In this document: piece after piece, positions 1 to 10,702 of the stretch | Position numbering within the stretch: position 1 is the first letter of the stretch | Layout: each line of letters opens with the position of its first letter | Assembly: GCA_003290165.1 (NCBI GenBank) | Contig: QNQO01007593.1 | Span: 16,316-80,315 of the forward strand | DNA: 64,000 bases | From: Berberis thunbergii | Taxonomy: Eukaryota > Streptophyta > Magnoliopsida > Ranunculales > Berberidaceae | Direction: 5' to 3' | The notes under the pieces: generated by a model | What the model was told of the DNA's origin: nothing | Database searches by the model: none | What the model saw: only the letters and a program-made list of their open reading frames with translations | Position numbers and translations under genes: made by a program

Positions 1-19
1 AGCCAATTACTTAATCTAA

Positions 20-160
20 ACCAGCATTCCAACATCTAATTTGTGAGCTCAAATAACCAACATACACTGCTGGTGAAAATATAAATGGTAAGATAGCCAT
101 TATTCGATCTTAAGAAGGATGTTAACATGATCATCCAACATTGATCCCAAATAGACACTT
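20..160 (-). pseudogene. fragment of a duplicated ENT transporter gene (exon 8/intron 8 region)
   Basis: Bases about 68-155 match, with scattered changes, the stretch 40199-40286 inside exon 8 of the ENT gene further right. The bases before them resemble intron 8 (compare 40125-40183). In both places the strand is minus. The copy stops matching near 157, and no neighbouring ENT exons follow on the right. I infer a decayed partial copy of the transporter gene whose remainder lies outside the window or is lost. It cannot encode a transporter. Confidence rests on the collinear match of both intron and exon sequence. Confidence 0.75.
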
Positions 161-1184
161 CCATGGATGGGAAGCTATTGAATGGTGCAATTTCCAGGTG
201 ACGGAGGATCCCTTTTCCTTAACTTTGGTTGATGTGGAAAGTGTACATTAGGGTGTCACTCGTCCTATTCTTGATTGCATTGCATCCATTGAATGATGAG
301 ATACTTTAATGTAGCAACTAATTATCAATCTTGTGTACTGCAAATGATCTCTGTGCTGCTTGATTTACTTCAGGTGAAATTTGTAGAGTCAGAAAGTTTT
401 GAGATTGTCGCGTGTATATGAAGGCAATGCTCACTTGAGCAAATGGATGGCATGTCCCTGGTGGCCTTCTACTGTTCTGATGGTTATACACTACAGGAGG
501 AATGTAAAATAAACAAATAATAATGATCCCAATTCAATGGTTAGATTTTGAGTTCCACCTATACCCACATAAAATGGACTATGTTTGCAAAAGCACTAAG
601 AAAAAGTGGGCTTGGATGCATGTGCCTAGACGAAATCTCTCACACACTTCAATATGTATAAGAGGTTGTAGCACCCCTTAATCCTTCGAGGATTTTTTAC
701 TCAGAAAGTTCTCAAGGGGACTGTCCCTGTTGACAGATTGCTTCAAAACTTCACTATTTCATTGGTTTCTACATGTTTCCAGTGTACAACTCCTCTAATT
801 GATAATATGTATCATCTATTGGTGGATGTACTATATTTGGGTGCCATATTGCAGGGTCCAGTTCTGTAGAGCTAGTACTAAAATTTGTATTGGGCTGTTA
901 CTCAGAGTAGCTCCTTTGTTCATCTTATGGGAAAACTGGCTGACAAGAATTCAAAAACTTCATGAAGGTGGGCCTGTTAAGCTTTCTTACATTTCCAACC
1001 GAGTGGTACACAAGTATTTTTCAGTTTTGTGGCACTATTTGGAAGTTATATTTCCACGCTAAAAGCACGTAAAGGTTGGAGTCCGAAATATCCGAACACC
1101 CAAGAGGTAAAGATTTAAGACGAATATCTGGAGTTAAAATATTGTCCTACACCAGGTGAGATGGTGTCAACTCATTCCAAAATC
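161..1184. other. intergenic stretch, no gene recognised
   Basis: An 87-codon open frame at 799-1062 has no recognisable domain and no supporting splice or start context. Around 380-520 a short stretch could be a decayed exon, but the frame is interrupted and I could not place it in a family. Nothing here is supported as a gene. Confidence 0.5.
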
Positions 1185-1329
1185 ATATTTTCAGGTCTTT
1201 TTTTTTGGAAATCGAGCTGGGTTTTAAGAACCCCAAAACTTTTATACAAATGAAACAAAAGTAAAAGCAATACTGAAACAAACTCTCACAAGAGAGATTC
1301 ACCAAAACAAACCTAAACTATAAACCAAC

Positions 1330-3235
1330 TCAGTCTTTGTACCGTTTGTTTGGTTTCTTAGTTCTATTAGATTTTCGGGGACAGAGTCGAAAATCTTTGG
1401 TGTGGGTGTTAGAGAACGTCTTTACAGCCGGTTCTGTAAACACATCATCATCACTGGAGAGGTCAGGCTCATGCTCTTCTTCAGGAACCTGACAAATTTC
1501 ATGTCTCAATCTATTGCATGTGCGGTTCTTATCCTCTTCCCATACATCTTTTAACCATATGTAGTTTGCCTTCACTGCATCTTTGCCATGACTTGCAATA
1601 GCTTCTCGCAATGTAGAAGGAACTACATTCCCCTTTTCGTATTCATTTATCATCGTTAACGCATATTCAATCTCAGGAAGAGGAATGAAACCTTTCGCTT
1701 TATTCAATTATGCTTCGGTGAGTTGTATCACACTGCGGTGCCCAATTTGCACACCATCATCCTGGGAGCTGTTGTCTTTCCTTGCACTTGAACTATTGGT
1801 TGCCGGCATGTTGTTGACTTCTACTACTTTATCATCCTCGATTGAGTTGGGCACAATTTCATTTGGGTACTTACTTCCATGTTCTGCCATCAATTCGTTG
1901 TCATTCTTGTCTATTGCCAGGTCTTCTACAACTGCTGACTGATTTTCTTCTGTCACTGCAACATTGATGTCACTCACATTATGGGCACAGCTGTGTCATA
2001 TTTAGTTGTTTCTCATTGCTTCCCAATCGCTTTTTTCAATCTCACTAGCTGTATACCCCCCTCGAGAAGGCCTTAAGCCGTTGTTTCTTGAGAGGTCGTG
2101 TCACTGGTAGGAAACTTCTCCTTACTAACCAACTGATTATCTATTTGGCTATTCTCATCTTCGACAATGTTCTCCATAAGTGACTCGAATTTGTTTGACA
2201 AACTTACTTTCACCGGATCGTTGGTCACTGACTGCTCAACCCCAACTCCCTCCTTGATTTCTTCACCCTGGTTATTCTTTACGCCACTCGTGCCAACTCT
2301 TGGTTTTGTCGCTTTATTTTTGTTGGCCACTAGAACATATTGTTGCGTGATAATTTTGGCTTTCACCTTTTGTTTCTCAATCTTCTCTTCTTTCACCAAG
2401 TTAAAGGTTGTCACATTGCCCTTATGACCTAACTTTTTTCTGCAATTTTCCTCCTGATGCCCTAGCAATGAACAATAATCACAGTATTTGAACCTCGGGT
2501 ATTCAAATTTCTGCCAAAAGCCCCTATTGTTAGTCCTATCTATCCAAATTCTATTAGGTAGCTTATCCGCCAAGACATCTCCACGCAAACACGAGCAGAA
2601 CCCGAGCGAGATAAACATCGAGTATGATCATCCATGCGCAAAAAACCACGAAAAGAGTTCACAATTGCTTTCAAAAGAGGAGGATGAAATAAATGCAAAG
2701 GCAAGTTAGGCAACTCTACCCATAAAGGAACCAAGATCGGATCCGCTTTCAGACTGAAACCATCGTGCCAGCGAAAGGCTTTAAAGCGGACTCCACGAAT
2801 CAAAACGGAATCTCTCGATAAAACTTTCTTTGCTTCAACCTCTGATTGAAGACGTACCAAAACGTGACGTTGATCAAGTAATCCTAGTCAGAAATCTCCT
2901 AGGATACCCCAAGTTTTGTGAATCGAAGCTCGAATGTCATCCAGCGTAGGCCAGTAACTAGAGAACTTTAGAACTATCACACGTTTTTCCATGAAAGCTT
3001 CTCCACGTGTCTCATCAGACACTGTAATCCCAATGGCAGACTCTCATTCTTTTCGAAATCTAGTTGCTTCAACCTGTATTTCCTTAATCTCATCAACTAG
3101 AATTTCCCCCAATATCTGTGCGAAAGTAGGCTTAGGAGCTATTTTAGTAGGTTCCCTGCTCCCCAAAGGGGGAGGATTGACGGCTAGAGGAGCCGTCATA
3201 ACCCACTGTGTCCTCATCAAGCCAGGTCTGAACAA
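1330..3235 (-). pseudogene. LINE ORF1-type nucleic-acid-binding protein (decayed)
   Basis: Read on the minus strand, the protein starts near 3235 and carries a PTFAQILG motif. A DUF4283-like region follows (about 3040-2560), with the WVELPNLPLHLF stretch usual in plant LINE ORF1 proteins. Near 2490-2430 there is a zinc knuckle with CX2CX4HX4C spacing (CDYC, H, C). A hydrophilic C-terminal part ends at 1330 in a basic tail (KSNRTKKPNKRYKD). Several frame changes and stops, for example near 2540-2620 and 1708, break the frame, so it is not expected to be functional. Such ORF1 proteins bind RNA in LINE particles (family knowledge). The C-terminal 210 residues are shared with the copy at 8963-9310. 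Confidence 0.75.
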
Positions 3236-3329
3236 CGAATGGCGGTGGCCGGTAGATCTGAAATTCTCACAGAGCAGTCAAAGCTGATGAGCAGATCTGA
3301 AGGAGATGCAGCCTGAAGGAAGCAGATCT

Positions 3330-3530
3330 AGCCCCTCGCAGCCCTCCCGCAACCGAGATGCAGAGCCCCTCTCGCAGCCGAGATGCAGAGATGCAGAGTC
3401 CCTCTCGCAGAGATGCAGAGCCCCTCTCTTGCAGAGATGCAGGCAGCCGAGATGCAGAGCCCCCCTCGCATGCAGCTGAGATGCAGAGATGCAGAACCCC
3501 TCTCGTAGCCGAGATGCAACCGAGATGTTA
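3330..3530. repeat. GAGATGCAGAGCCCCTCTCGCAG minisatellite (about 20-30 bp units)
   Basis: Imperfect, shuffled units built on GAGATGCAGAG and CCCCTCTCGCAGCC repeat across about 200 bp. They are much more GC-rich than the surroundings. The array ends exactly where the inferred target-site duplication of the LINE-like element begins (3535), so it forms the element's 5' end on the minus strand. Confidence 0.85.
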
Positions 3531-3548
3531 GTTTATATTTCCAGGTCT

Positions 3549-4020
3549 AGGTTACTTACAATGTCCAAAAATTTATTAATGATCGATTATAAACTCCATG
3601 AAAATGTGCAATATTGTCCAAGCGTAAACTTTATGACTGGCAGCATTTCATAAAAAAAAAGTCATCAATGTAATTTGAAAAGGCGGATTTTGTTTCTGAG
3701 TGGTGGCTTGAGTAGTTCCATCAGCGCAAAGGAAACATAGTGTATCTTGTGATGCATGCAAGGTACAGGACGACAAGGGACAACAAGTGACACAACAACA
3801 AAAGGCCTACAACAACTTGTATCATATCTGATTCTAAAATTAGTTGACTCAAGGGAAAGGTTGATGTCTCGCCCCAATTTTCGAAGAAAACAAAAATTCC
3901 AAATTTCACGTAGGATCATCCGTTTCCCTAAAACTCGGGACGTGAAATTCAATAACAACAGACACATTTAGCAGCAACATATTTTAGAAAATAGAACAAA
4001 CTAAAATTTATAATAAATCA
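3549..4020. other. non-coding stretch with a dispersed repeat (3868-3965)
   Basis: Bases 3868-3965 match 60255-60360 at roughly three quarters identity by eye. Both contain CCCAATTTTCGAA, then a CCGTTTCCC-like block, an AACTCGG block and AATAACAACAG-like end. I infer a shared retroelement-derived sequence, family unknown. The rest (3549-3867) shows nothing recognisable. Confidence 0.55.
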
Positions 4021-5677
4021 CTTAAGAAGCAAGAAGAAGAGTGGCCAAAGAATGGTTGCTCAATTATGACCGATGCTTGGACCGATCGGAAAAGAAGAAG
4101 CATTATGAATTTATGTGTTAATAGCAAGGAAGGCATAAATTTCCTTTCTTCTAAGGAAGACTCTGAGGAAGCACACACCGGGTCCTATATATTTGAATAT
4201 GTTGACAAGTGTATTGGAGAAATTGGGCCACAAAATGTAATTCAAGTGGTGACGGACAATGCTTCTAACAATATGGCGACAACGGGGATGTTGAAGTTGA
4301 AGAAGCCAAACATATTTTGGACTTCATGTGTGACTCACACATTGAACCTCATGCTTCAAGGAATCGGTAACCAACCTAGGTTTAAAGGAGTCATTGAGAA
4401 GGCAAAGGCATGTACTATCTTCATTTATGCACATCATAAGACCTTGGCATTAATGAGAAAATATACAAAAAAAAGACATAGTGAGGCCAGGAGTCACTAG
4501 ATTTGCAACTTCTTTCCTCACTTTGCAAAGCTTGATGGAAAAGAAAAATGAATTGAGGTCTATGGTTGCTAGTGATGCATGAGTTCAATGTAAACACTCC
4601 AAGAGTACAAAAGGGAAGGTGGCATATTTGACCATTTTGAGTTTGAGTTTTTGGAATGGGGTGTCATTTTGCTTGAAAGTGTTTATTCCTTTAGTTAAGG
4701 TGCTTCGCCTTGTTGATGGGGATAGGAAGCCATCAATGGCCTTTTTATAAGCAAGGAAAGAGATTAAAGAAGCATTCAAAAATCAAGATGGCAACTATCG
4801 TCAAATCATAGATATCATTGATACAAAAGTTCGTGATCGGCTTGATAGTCGGCTACCTTATGAGTCCATATTATTTCTACAAAGATGTAAGAATACAATA
4901 TGATAACACTATAATGGATGGGATCTTTACTTGTATTGAGACATCTACCCCGATGACTTTGATGCACAAAATGAAGTGACGAATATAGAGTTGTTGAAGT
5001 ATAAGAAAAAATAGGGTGTCTTTGGAAGAGCTTTGGCCAAAAGGGGATGCGCTACGAATGATGACAATTATGATCTGGGTATGCATGCATAATTGAACAT
5101 TGACAATTAATTTGTTATTTAACTTATTTACTACTAATTACTAAGTAATATTTTATTACTAATGTTATGTTTTTTTTTCCTTATTCAGTTGGATGGTGGT
5201 TAAACTATGGAATAGTGTGCCGAAATTGCAAAGAATGGCTATAAGGATTCTCTCGTTGACTACAAGTTTGAGGGGGTACATACAAAGAAAAGGAATAGAC
5301 TAGATGCAACAAGGTTGAATAACTTAGTCTATGTCCAAATCAATGCCAAGATTATAAACAAGAACAAAAGGGAGAGAGAGAAGGAAGTAGATGTACTACT
5401 TGCTAGTGAAGCTAGTCAGGCGCAAGGATGGATTGTTGATGGTGGCGATGAAGAAGTTGTCCCCTTGGAAATAGTTGGAGAGGTATTGGAGGCGGATGTT
5501 ATTCTAGAGCCTAGGAGAAGTTCTAGAAATGTTGAAGTAAGAGAAATTCATGAAGAAGATTTTGTATCTGATGAGGACACTGAAGGGGAAGGAGAAGGGG
5601 AGGAGGATGTTGAGTTTGAGTCTGACACAGAGAGAGTTGTTGAAATGGAAGGATATGAAGAAGAGATAGAGGCCTAG
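4021..5677 (+). pseudogene. hAT-superfamily transposase, decayed copy 1
   Basis: The frame opens in the middle of a DUF659-type region (WPKNGCSIMTDAW, then VTDNASNNMA and FWTSCVTHTLNLML), the usual core of plant hAT transposases. The N-terminal BED zinc finger is absent. After frame shifts near 4480-4620, the middle continues to about 4890. An intron of about 105 bp appears to lie at 5080-5188 (GTATGC...TTCAG). The C-terminal dimerisation region follows with LQRMAIRILSLTTS and HTKKRNRLDATRLNNLV, but the usual CERNWS block between them is deleted. The protein ends in a very acidic tail (5520-5677). hAT transposases cut and paste DNA in the nucleus; this copy cannot. Confidence 0.8.
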
Positions 5678-5689
5678 CATTTCAAGTTC

Positions 5690-6960
5690 AACTATCAACT
5701 TTCAAATATGTTTTTTTTTCCTCTATGTTGTCATTTTTAAAAAAAATTTCCATCTACTTTTGGTTAACAATAGGATAAGTATAAGAAACTTTTGTGTAAT
5801 ATGCTGCCTGTAATGAAACGATATGTTGCCTGTGATGACTGATGAGAAAGCTTGTAATGCTTGTGTTATTTGTAATGCTGCCTGTAAACTAAAAATACAC
5901 AACCCCACTTATTAATGTGTATATCTGTAAATACACTATTAGAGCACTGTTAGTAGGCCTTGGTCATATTTTAGCAAGACCAAAATACAGGAATGGTTGA
6001 GATGAATACCACATTAGTCGGCCTTAGTTATTTGATCCAAAACTAGGGTCTGCATGTACACCTTGAGATGGATGGTTAACAAATTTGTTTTGCAAAATAA
6101 GGGAAGATGGGTGTCCATTATTTAGCAGGATTTAATGCTTCCATCTAATGCCTATAATGCTGATTGCTGCCTGTAATGCTTCCATCTAATGCTGCCTATA
6201 ATGCTTCCATTTACTTTTGGTTAACAATATGCTGCCTGTAATTAAAAAACCAGTCATATGTTGTGTATAGGGTGAATGTGTATAATAAAAATACAGATAT
6301 GCTGATTTCTTTGTATAGGGTAGTACATGCTGCCTGTAATGAAGATTGCTGCCTGTATACAAATATGCTGATTTTTAAGTATATGCTGCCAGTAATGCTT
6401 TCATTTATCCCTTCTTAGTTACAGCTATGCTGATTTTTTAAGTATAGGGTTTATTTTGGACATGCAATTCACTGATATATTAAATGAGCTTGTGGCTCTT
6501 TGCTTTGCCTCACTCTAAGATTGAAGGAGAATAAGATATTTGATAATTGCTATAGATATTTGATAATAGAATCAGACTAATACTTGCACTTTGTAATATG
6601 TGTTGATTTTGGGTTTTAAAACATTGAAAATACAAGTTCTTTTGGATACGTGGCTATACACAAAGATGGACTAGGAGCTCAGGGAGAAAGGAAGCGTCGT
6701 AGTTTTGACTTTTGGAGCTGAATTTCTCTTGTTATGTAGGTAGTTGGTACCATCGCATCAAGTATGTAATTCTTTTTCTTTCTAATCTCTATGAAACCCT
6801 ATGTTATGCAACTTATGCTATTATACATTTTAATTTAAGCTTAATTTTTCATGTTTATAAATTTTGCATATGTATCCTGGCATTAAATTGGAAGTAATTG
6901 ATAAGATATTAATGTATTATGCTTAATTTTTGTAAATTATGAAAATTATAATACAAAACC
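5690..6960. repeat. cluster of 13-bp TGCTGCCTGTAAT repeats in the flank of the hAT remnant
   Basis: At least nine near-identical direct copies of TGCTGCCTGTAAT start at 5802, 5824, 5876, 6165, 6190, 6230, 6328, 6347 and 6384. They lie just 3' of the hAT transposase and are otherwise set in AT-rich, gene-free DNA. In hAT elements, clusters of short subterminal repeats are the transposase-binding sites (known from Ac). I infer the same role. No coding sequence is supported between 5690 and 6960. Confidence 0.6.
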
Positions 6961-6961
6961 T

Positions 6962-7032
6962 AAAACCGCCTACGTGCTAGGCTCCTGCTGGCCGCCCGCT
7001 CGCCCACCACCTAGCGATTTTTAGAACACTGG
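6962..7032 (-). repeat. hAT-type terminal segment (end motif TTTTTAGAACACTGG)
   Basis: A GC-rich block of GCCTAC/GCTAGGC/CGCCC words runs into GCGATTTTTAGAACACTGG. On the minus strand this reads CCAGTGTTCTAAAAATCGC, which has the form of a hAT terminal inverted repeat with GC-rich subterminal sequence. A related end, TTTTTAAAACATTG, lies at about 8417-8430 behind GCCTCGG repeats. No matching opposite end was found, so the limits of the element are unknown. Confidence 0.4.
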
Positions 7033-7035
7033 TTC

Positions 7036-7600
7036 CTGCTATGGGTTTCTTGTGTGATGCAATGGATAAAACAAAAAAGGAGATCGCATTGACTTTTGAC
7101 AATGAGCTTGCCATGTACAAGGATATATGGGATATCATTGATAAGAGATGAGATAACCAATTGCATAAGGACCTCCATGCTGTAGGTCATTTTCTCAACC
7201 CGTAAATGGAGTTTGATGTTTACTCAAACATTTTTTTATGTTAAGCAAGAACTTTATAGTTGCATGGAGAAGTTGCTTCCAAGTACAGAGAAGGACATTG
7301 TGGATTCACAACTCGATCATTATCTACAGAAAAGAGGATTATTTAGTAGAATTGAAGCAACTAAATCAAGGCACACTCGTACTCCAGGTAAACTTGTATT
7401 TATGTTATATTTTGATTTTGAATATTATTTTTCTTCTCACTAAATATGTTTCTTTAAAATGCTATACTTGTAGCTGGTTGGTGGGGAGCTTTTGGAGATA
7501 GCGTGTCTAGTTGAAGAAATTTGCCATTAAAGTTTTAAACCTTACTTGTTCATCATCAGCTTGTGAGCGGAATTGGTCAACTTTTAATCATGTAAGTAAT
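7036..7600 (+). pseudogene. hAT-superfamily transposase, decayed copy 2 (C-terminal part)
   Basis: Translation from 7036 gives AMDKTKKEIALTFDNELAMY, YKDIWDIIDKR and LHAVGHFLNP, all typical of the region before the dimerisation domain of plant hAT transposases. An intron of about 85 bp seems to end at 7472. The coding then resumes with AGWWGAFGD and, after a shift, SACERNWSTFNH, the conserved CERNWS block. Stops and shifts are frequent. The sequence differs clearly from the copy at 4021, so this is a second hAT family rather than a duplicate. It starts directly at the terminal segment ending at 7032. Confidence 0.75.
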
Positions 7601-8650
7601 AATTTTTTGCAATGTTAAATTGTTAATACTCTGTATTTTTTTCAACTTATAGGTTGTTATATGTTATGTGTCTGATGTTGGAACTTTGATTATGTAAAGT
7701 CCAGAGTTAGTTGCAACATTCTCTTTATGTGTCTGATTTGCAACATTCTCTTTTGCCACTACAAGAATCCATCTGACATCAAACTTGTATGATTCCTTTG
7801 CATATACATGAAAAATTGTTGTAATGTATTGTTATTTTTATTGGGGTATTACAAGATCTCAGTTGGTATTGTCTTCACCCTAATGACAAGTAAGTAGATC
7901 GTTTGTAAGCAGCTTGTCTTCATGCATGTATGGAAGATTGTCTTCATTTATATATGGATCACAATGACAGGGCGTACACCATGTTATTCAAATCAATTAG
8001 ACTGTTTACATTGTTTTCAATCATAACAAGTGGGTACATCTTAATGCAACTTATTTGTTCATCCAGAAAATCTCATTCAGCTTGAAGGAGGGTGTTGAGG
8101 ATCTGTTTGGCACTTTGGTTGCTTGCTAGTTATTCTTGTGGCTGGCTGTAGGATCAAGTAAGGTAACTTCATACTTCAAAGTTCAGTCTCCAATTCTTCT
8201 TCACTGCAAATTGCAACAGATATTCAGATTTCAGGCATGCTGATTGCAAAATATAATACACTAATACATACATAAAACAAACTCATGTTATTTCTTGCAT
8301 CGATGATTGCTTCTTTTATTTTTTGTAATTTTTTAATATTTTTTTATCACTTTTTATGAAAAAACACCTTGCTTCGCCTCGGAAAAAAACTTGATCGCTT
8401 TGCCTCGGAAAACACTTTTTAAAACATTGAGTAAAATCACATAAGTTTGAGGCCTCTAAGAGTAAGGGGTTGGGACTTTTGACACAAATCATGTATTAAG
8501 TTCAGTAAATTTTTATTAATTTCCAAAAAAAGTTCAGTAATTTGGTCTCAGGTACCTTTATCATCAAATATTTCCAACAATTATATGATCTAGGTCTCCA
8601 CTCAACTCCAAGTATTAGAAAGCTGAAAGCCCAAAAGATAATGGAAAGCC
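7601..8650. other. AT-rich flank of the second hAT remnant
   Basis: No coding sequence is recognised. Near 8360-8430 two GCCTCGG-containing blocks precede TTTTTAAAACATTG, which I read as a decayed hAT end. The rest has no recognisable structure. Confidence 0.4.
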
Positions 8651-10440
8651 TTTTTTTTTTTTGGAAATTGAGCTGGGTTTTAAGGACCCCAAAACCTTTA
8701 TACAAATGAAACAAAAGTAAAAGCAAATACTGAAACAAACTCTCACAAGAGAGGATTCACCAAAACAAACCTAGACTATAAACAACTCAGCTTTTGTACT
8801 TTTGTTTGCTTTCTTAGTTCTATTGGATTTTCGGGGGCAGAGTCTAAAATCTTTGGTGTGGGTGTTAGAGAACGTCTATGCGGCCGGTTCTGTAAACAAA
8901 TCATCATCACTGGAGAGGCCTGGCTCATGCTTCTTATTTAGGAACCTAACAAATTTTCTGTCTCAATCTATTGCATGTGCGGTTCTTATCCTCTTCCCAT
9001 ACATCTTTAACCAAATGTAGTTTGCCTTCACTGCATCTTTGCCATGACTTGCAATAGCTTCTAGCAATGTAGAAGCAACTGTGTTTCCCTTTTCGTATTC
9101 ATTTATCATCGTTAATGCATATTCAATCTCAGGAAGATGAAGGAAACCTTTCACTTTATTCAGTTTTGCTTCGGTGAGTTGTATCACACTGCGGTGCCCG
9201 AATTTCTCACCATTATCCTGGGAGCTGTTTTCTTTCTTTGCACCTGAACTATTGGCTGCCGGCATGTTGTTGACTTCTCCTACTTTATCATCCTCGTTTG
9301 AGTTGGGCATAATTTCATCTGGATACTTACTTCATGTTCTTCCACCCATTATTTGTCATTCTTTTCTATTACCCGGTCTTCTACAACTACTGCCTGATTT
9401 TCTTCTGTCGTTTGCAACGTTGATATCATTTACATTATGAGCAAACCTGTTGAGCATAGCTTTGTCTACATCCGTCAAATGTGTTAGTTCTTCAGGAGTA
9501 TATCCACAATTTGAGTCCATCTTCTTGGCTGAGTTCAATTTTTCTGAACTGGTTTCAACTTCAACTTTGTTCTTAGCCCATTAGTACCAGCTCCATCATT
9601 GTGTTCATTAGCCGAATCTGGAATGACTGGAAGATTTGTAGTCTTTTGTTGATAGTATTGTTTCTTGTGCTTCTTGTTTTCTGCTCTTTTGAAGTCTTCC
9701 TTATCAGCATTTTTTGACCCCTTCTTACTTTTTTCCTTCTACGATTGTTGTTGGGTTGGTACTGACTTCTTCAACTCAGGGTGTTTCACCCAGCATGTTT
9801 GATCATTATGGCTTTGAAGTCCACAATGGTTGCAATACAATGGTGGAAAAGGATACCTAATATGTTGCCAGAAGCCTGGTAGATCTGGAGCTTGTATCCA
9901 TATTTTGTCTGGAAGCGGTTTTGAAATATTCATCCAAACACAAACCTTAGCGACAGATGGTCTTAAGAGGTGCCTTGTAAGGTTGTCTATGGCTAGAAAT
10001 TTACCAATCGATTCTACAACTACTTTGAGAAGTTTAGGCTGGAAAAGAATCAATGGTAAACGAGGGAGTTCGATCCATACCGGTTTGTTGCGGGAGTCTC
10101 TCTTGCTATCAAAAGAAGAATCTCATTTTGAACGACTGTAAGGGTACCCTTTGATATTGCATTTCTCTCTTGACATAGTTTTGATCTTTACTTCTTCAGA
10201 TTCAAACTTGATTAGAACATGTCGCTAGTGTAAGGCACCAATTGTAAATTTACCGGAAATGCCTCAATACTTAGTCACTGCATCTCTAATATCACTTAGG
10301 TAAGGTCTTTCTTGAGCAAACTTCATCACCAAAGCATATTTCATATACGTATGCATTCAACAGTTTAGGTCTGGTGTGGTCATCAGTTCACACATAGCCA
10401 TTTCACGTGCTTTGGATATTGAGCTATAGATATCAACTAT
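8651..10440 (-). mobile_element. ORF1-only LINE-like element, copy 2
   Basis: A second minus-strand member of the family at 1199-3534. The A-tail shows as T12 at 8651-8662, followed by the same 3' sequence (TTGGAAATTGAGCTGGGTTTTAAG and onward). The protein region runs to about 10440 and again lacks endonuclease and reverse transcriptase. The 3' part is close to copy 1. The DUF4283/zinc-knuckle part is only distantly similar, so the two copies share a tail but differ in their 5' half. I could not find a convincing target duplication; the right end is approximate. Confidence 0.65.
8963..10440 (-). pseudogene. LINE ORF1-type protein of copy 2 (decayed)
   Basis: On the minus strand, translation from about 10390 gives a DUF4283-like region (MKFAQERPYLSDIRDAVTKY), then PVWIELPRLPLILFQPKLL and a zinc knuckle, CNHCGLQSHNDQTC (CX2CX4HX4C), near 9830. 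The frame breaks near 9739. The C-terminal part (9538-8963) carries TPEELTHLTDVDKAMLNRFA and then the acidic segment shared with copy 1. Several stops and shifts rule out function. The role by family is RNA binding in LINE particles. Confidence 0.7.
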
Positions 10441-10607
10441 GGAGCTCCTTCTTTACTTATTATAGTGTCATCTGTAAATAGGGAATAAATTAATGAAATT
10501 AACCAAAGTAAAGTAGGGGATAAGTAACTCACAAACTTCCAAATTTCACCTAAAATTTTCTATTTTGAACATGTTGAATGCTGTAAAATGAGTGAAGAAC
10601 AATTTTT

Positions 10608-10702
10608 TTTGAAAGGCAAGCGTGCCGTCGGTGGGTATAGAACCTTGACGTGGGGGTTAAACCACCACAACCTTAAACATCTAACTAGGCTACCATTGGA
10701 AA
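10608..10702 (-). repeat. possible tRNA-derived SINE head
   Basis: On the minus strand, TAGCCTAGTTAGATG resembles a pol III A box. About 30 bases on, GGTTCTATACC resembles a B box (consensus GGTTCGANTCC). The sequence ends in an A-rich run (AAAAAAAATTG). The layout fits a short tRNA-derived SINE, but the boxes are imperfect and no target duplication was found. Confidence 0.35.

Larger units (their letters stand above)
1199..3534 (-). mobile_element. ORF1-only LINE-like element, copy 1
   Basis: A retroposon on the minus strand. Its A-tail is read as the T run at 1198-1206. A 14-bp direct repeat, ATATTT[T/C]CAGGTCT, lies at 1185-1198 and 3535-3548 (13 of 14 identical); I read this as the target-site duplication that fixes both ends. 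The body holds a LINE ORF1-type protein (DUF4283-like region plus zinc knuckle) running straight into a 3' tail. No endonuclease or reverse transcriptase is visible, so it would depend on another element for movement. The 5' end is a GC-rich minisatellite (3330-3530). The 3' 750 bp closely match copy 2 at 8651. Confidence 0.7.

Noticed and set aside
799..1062. 87-codon open frame on the plus strand
   Set aside because: No domain, no start context and ordinary composition for chance; the nearest recognisable sequence is decayed.
8095..8130. GGAGGGTGTTGAGG as a polypurine tract and LTR start
   Set aside because: No partner LTR or interior sequence was found; the resemblance is limited to a few bases.
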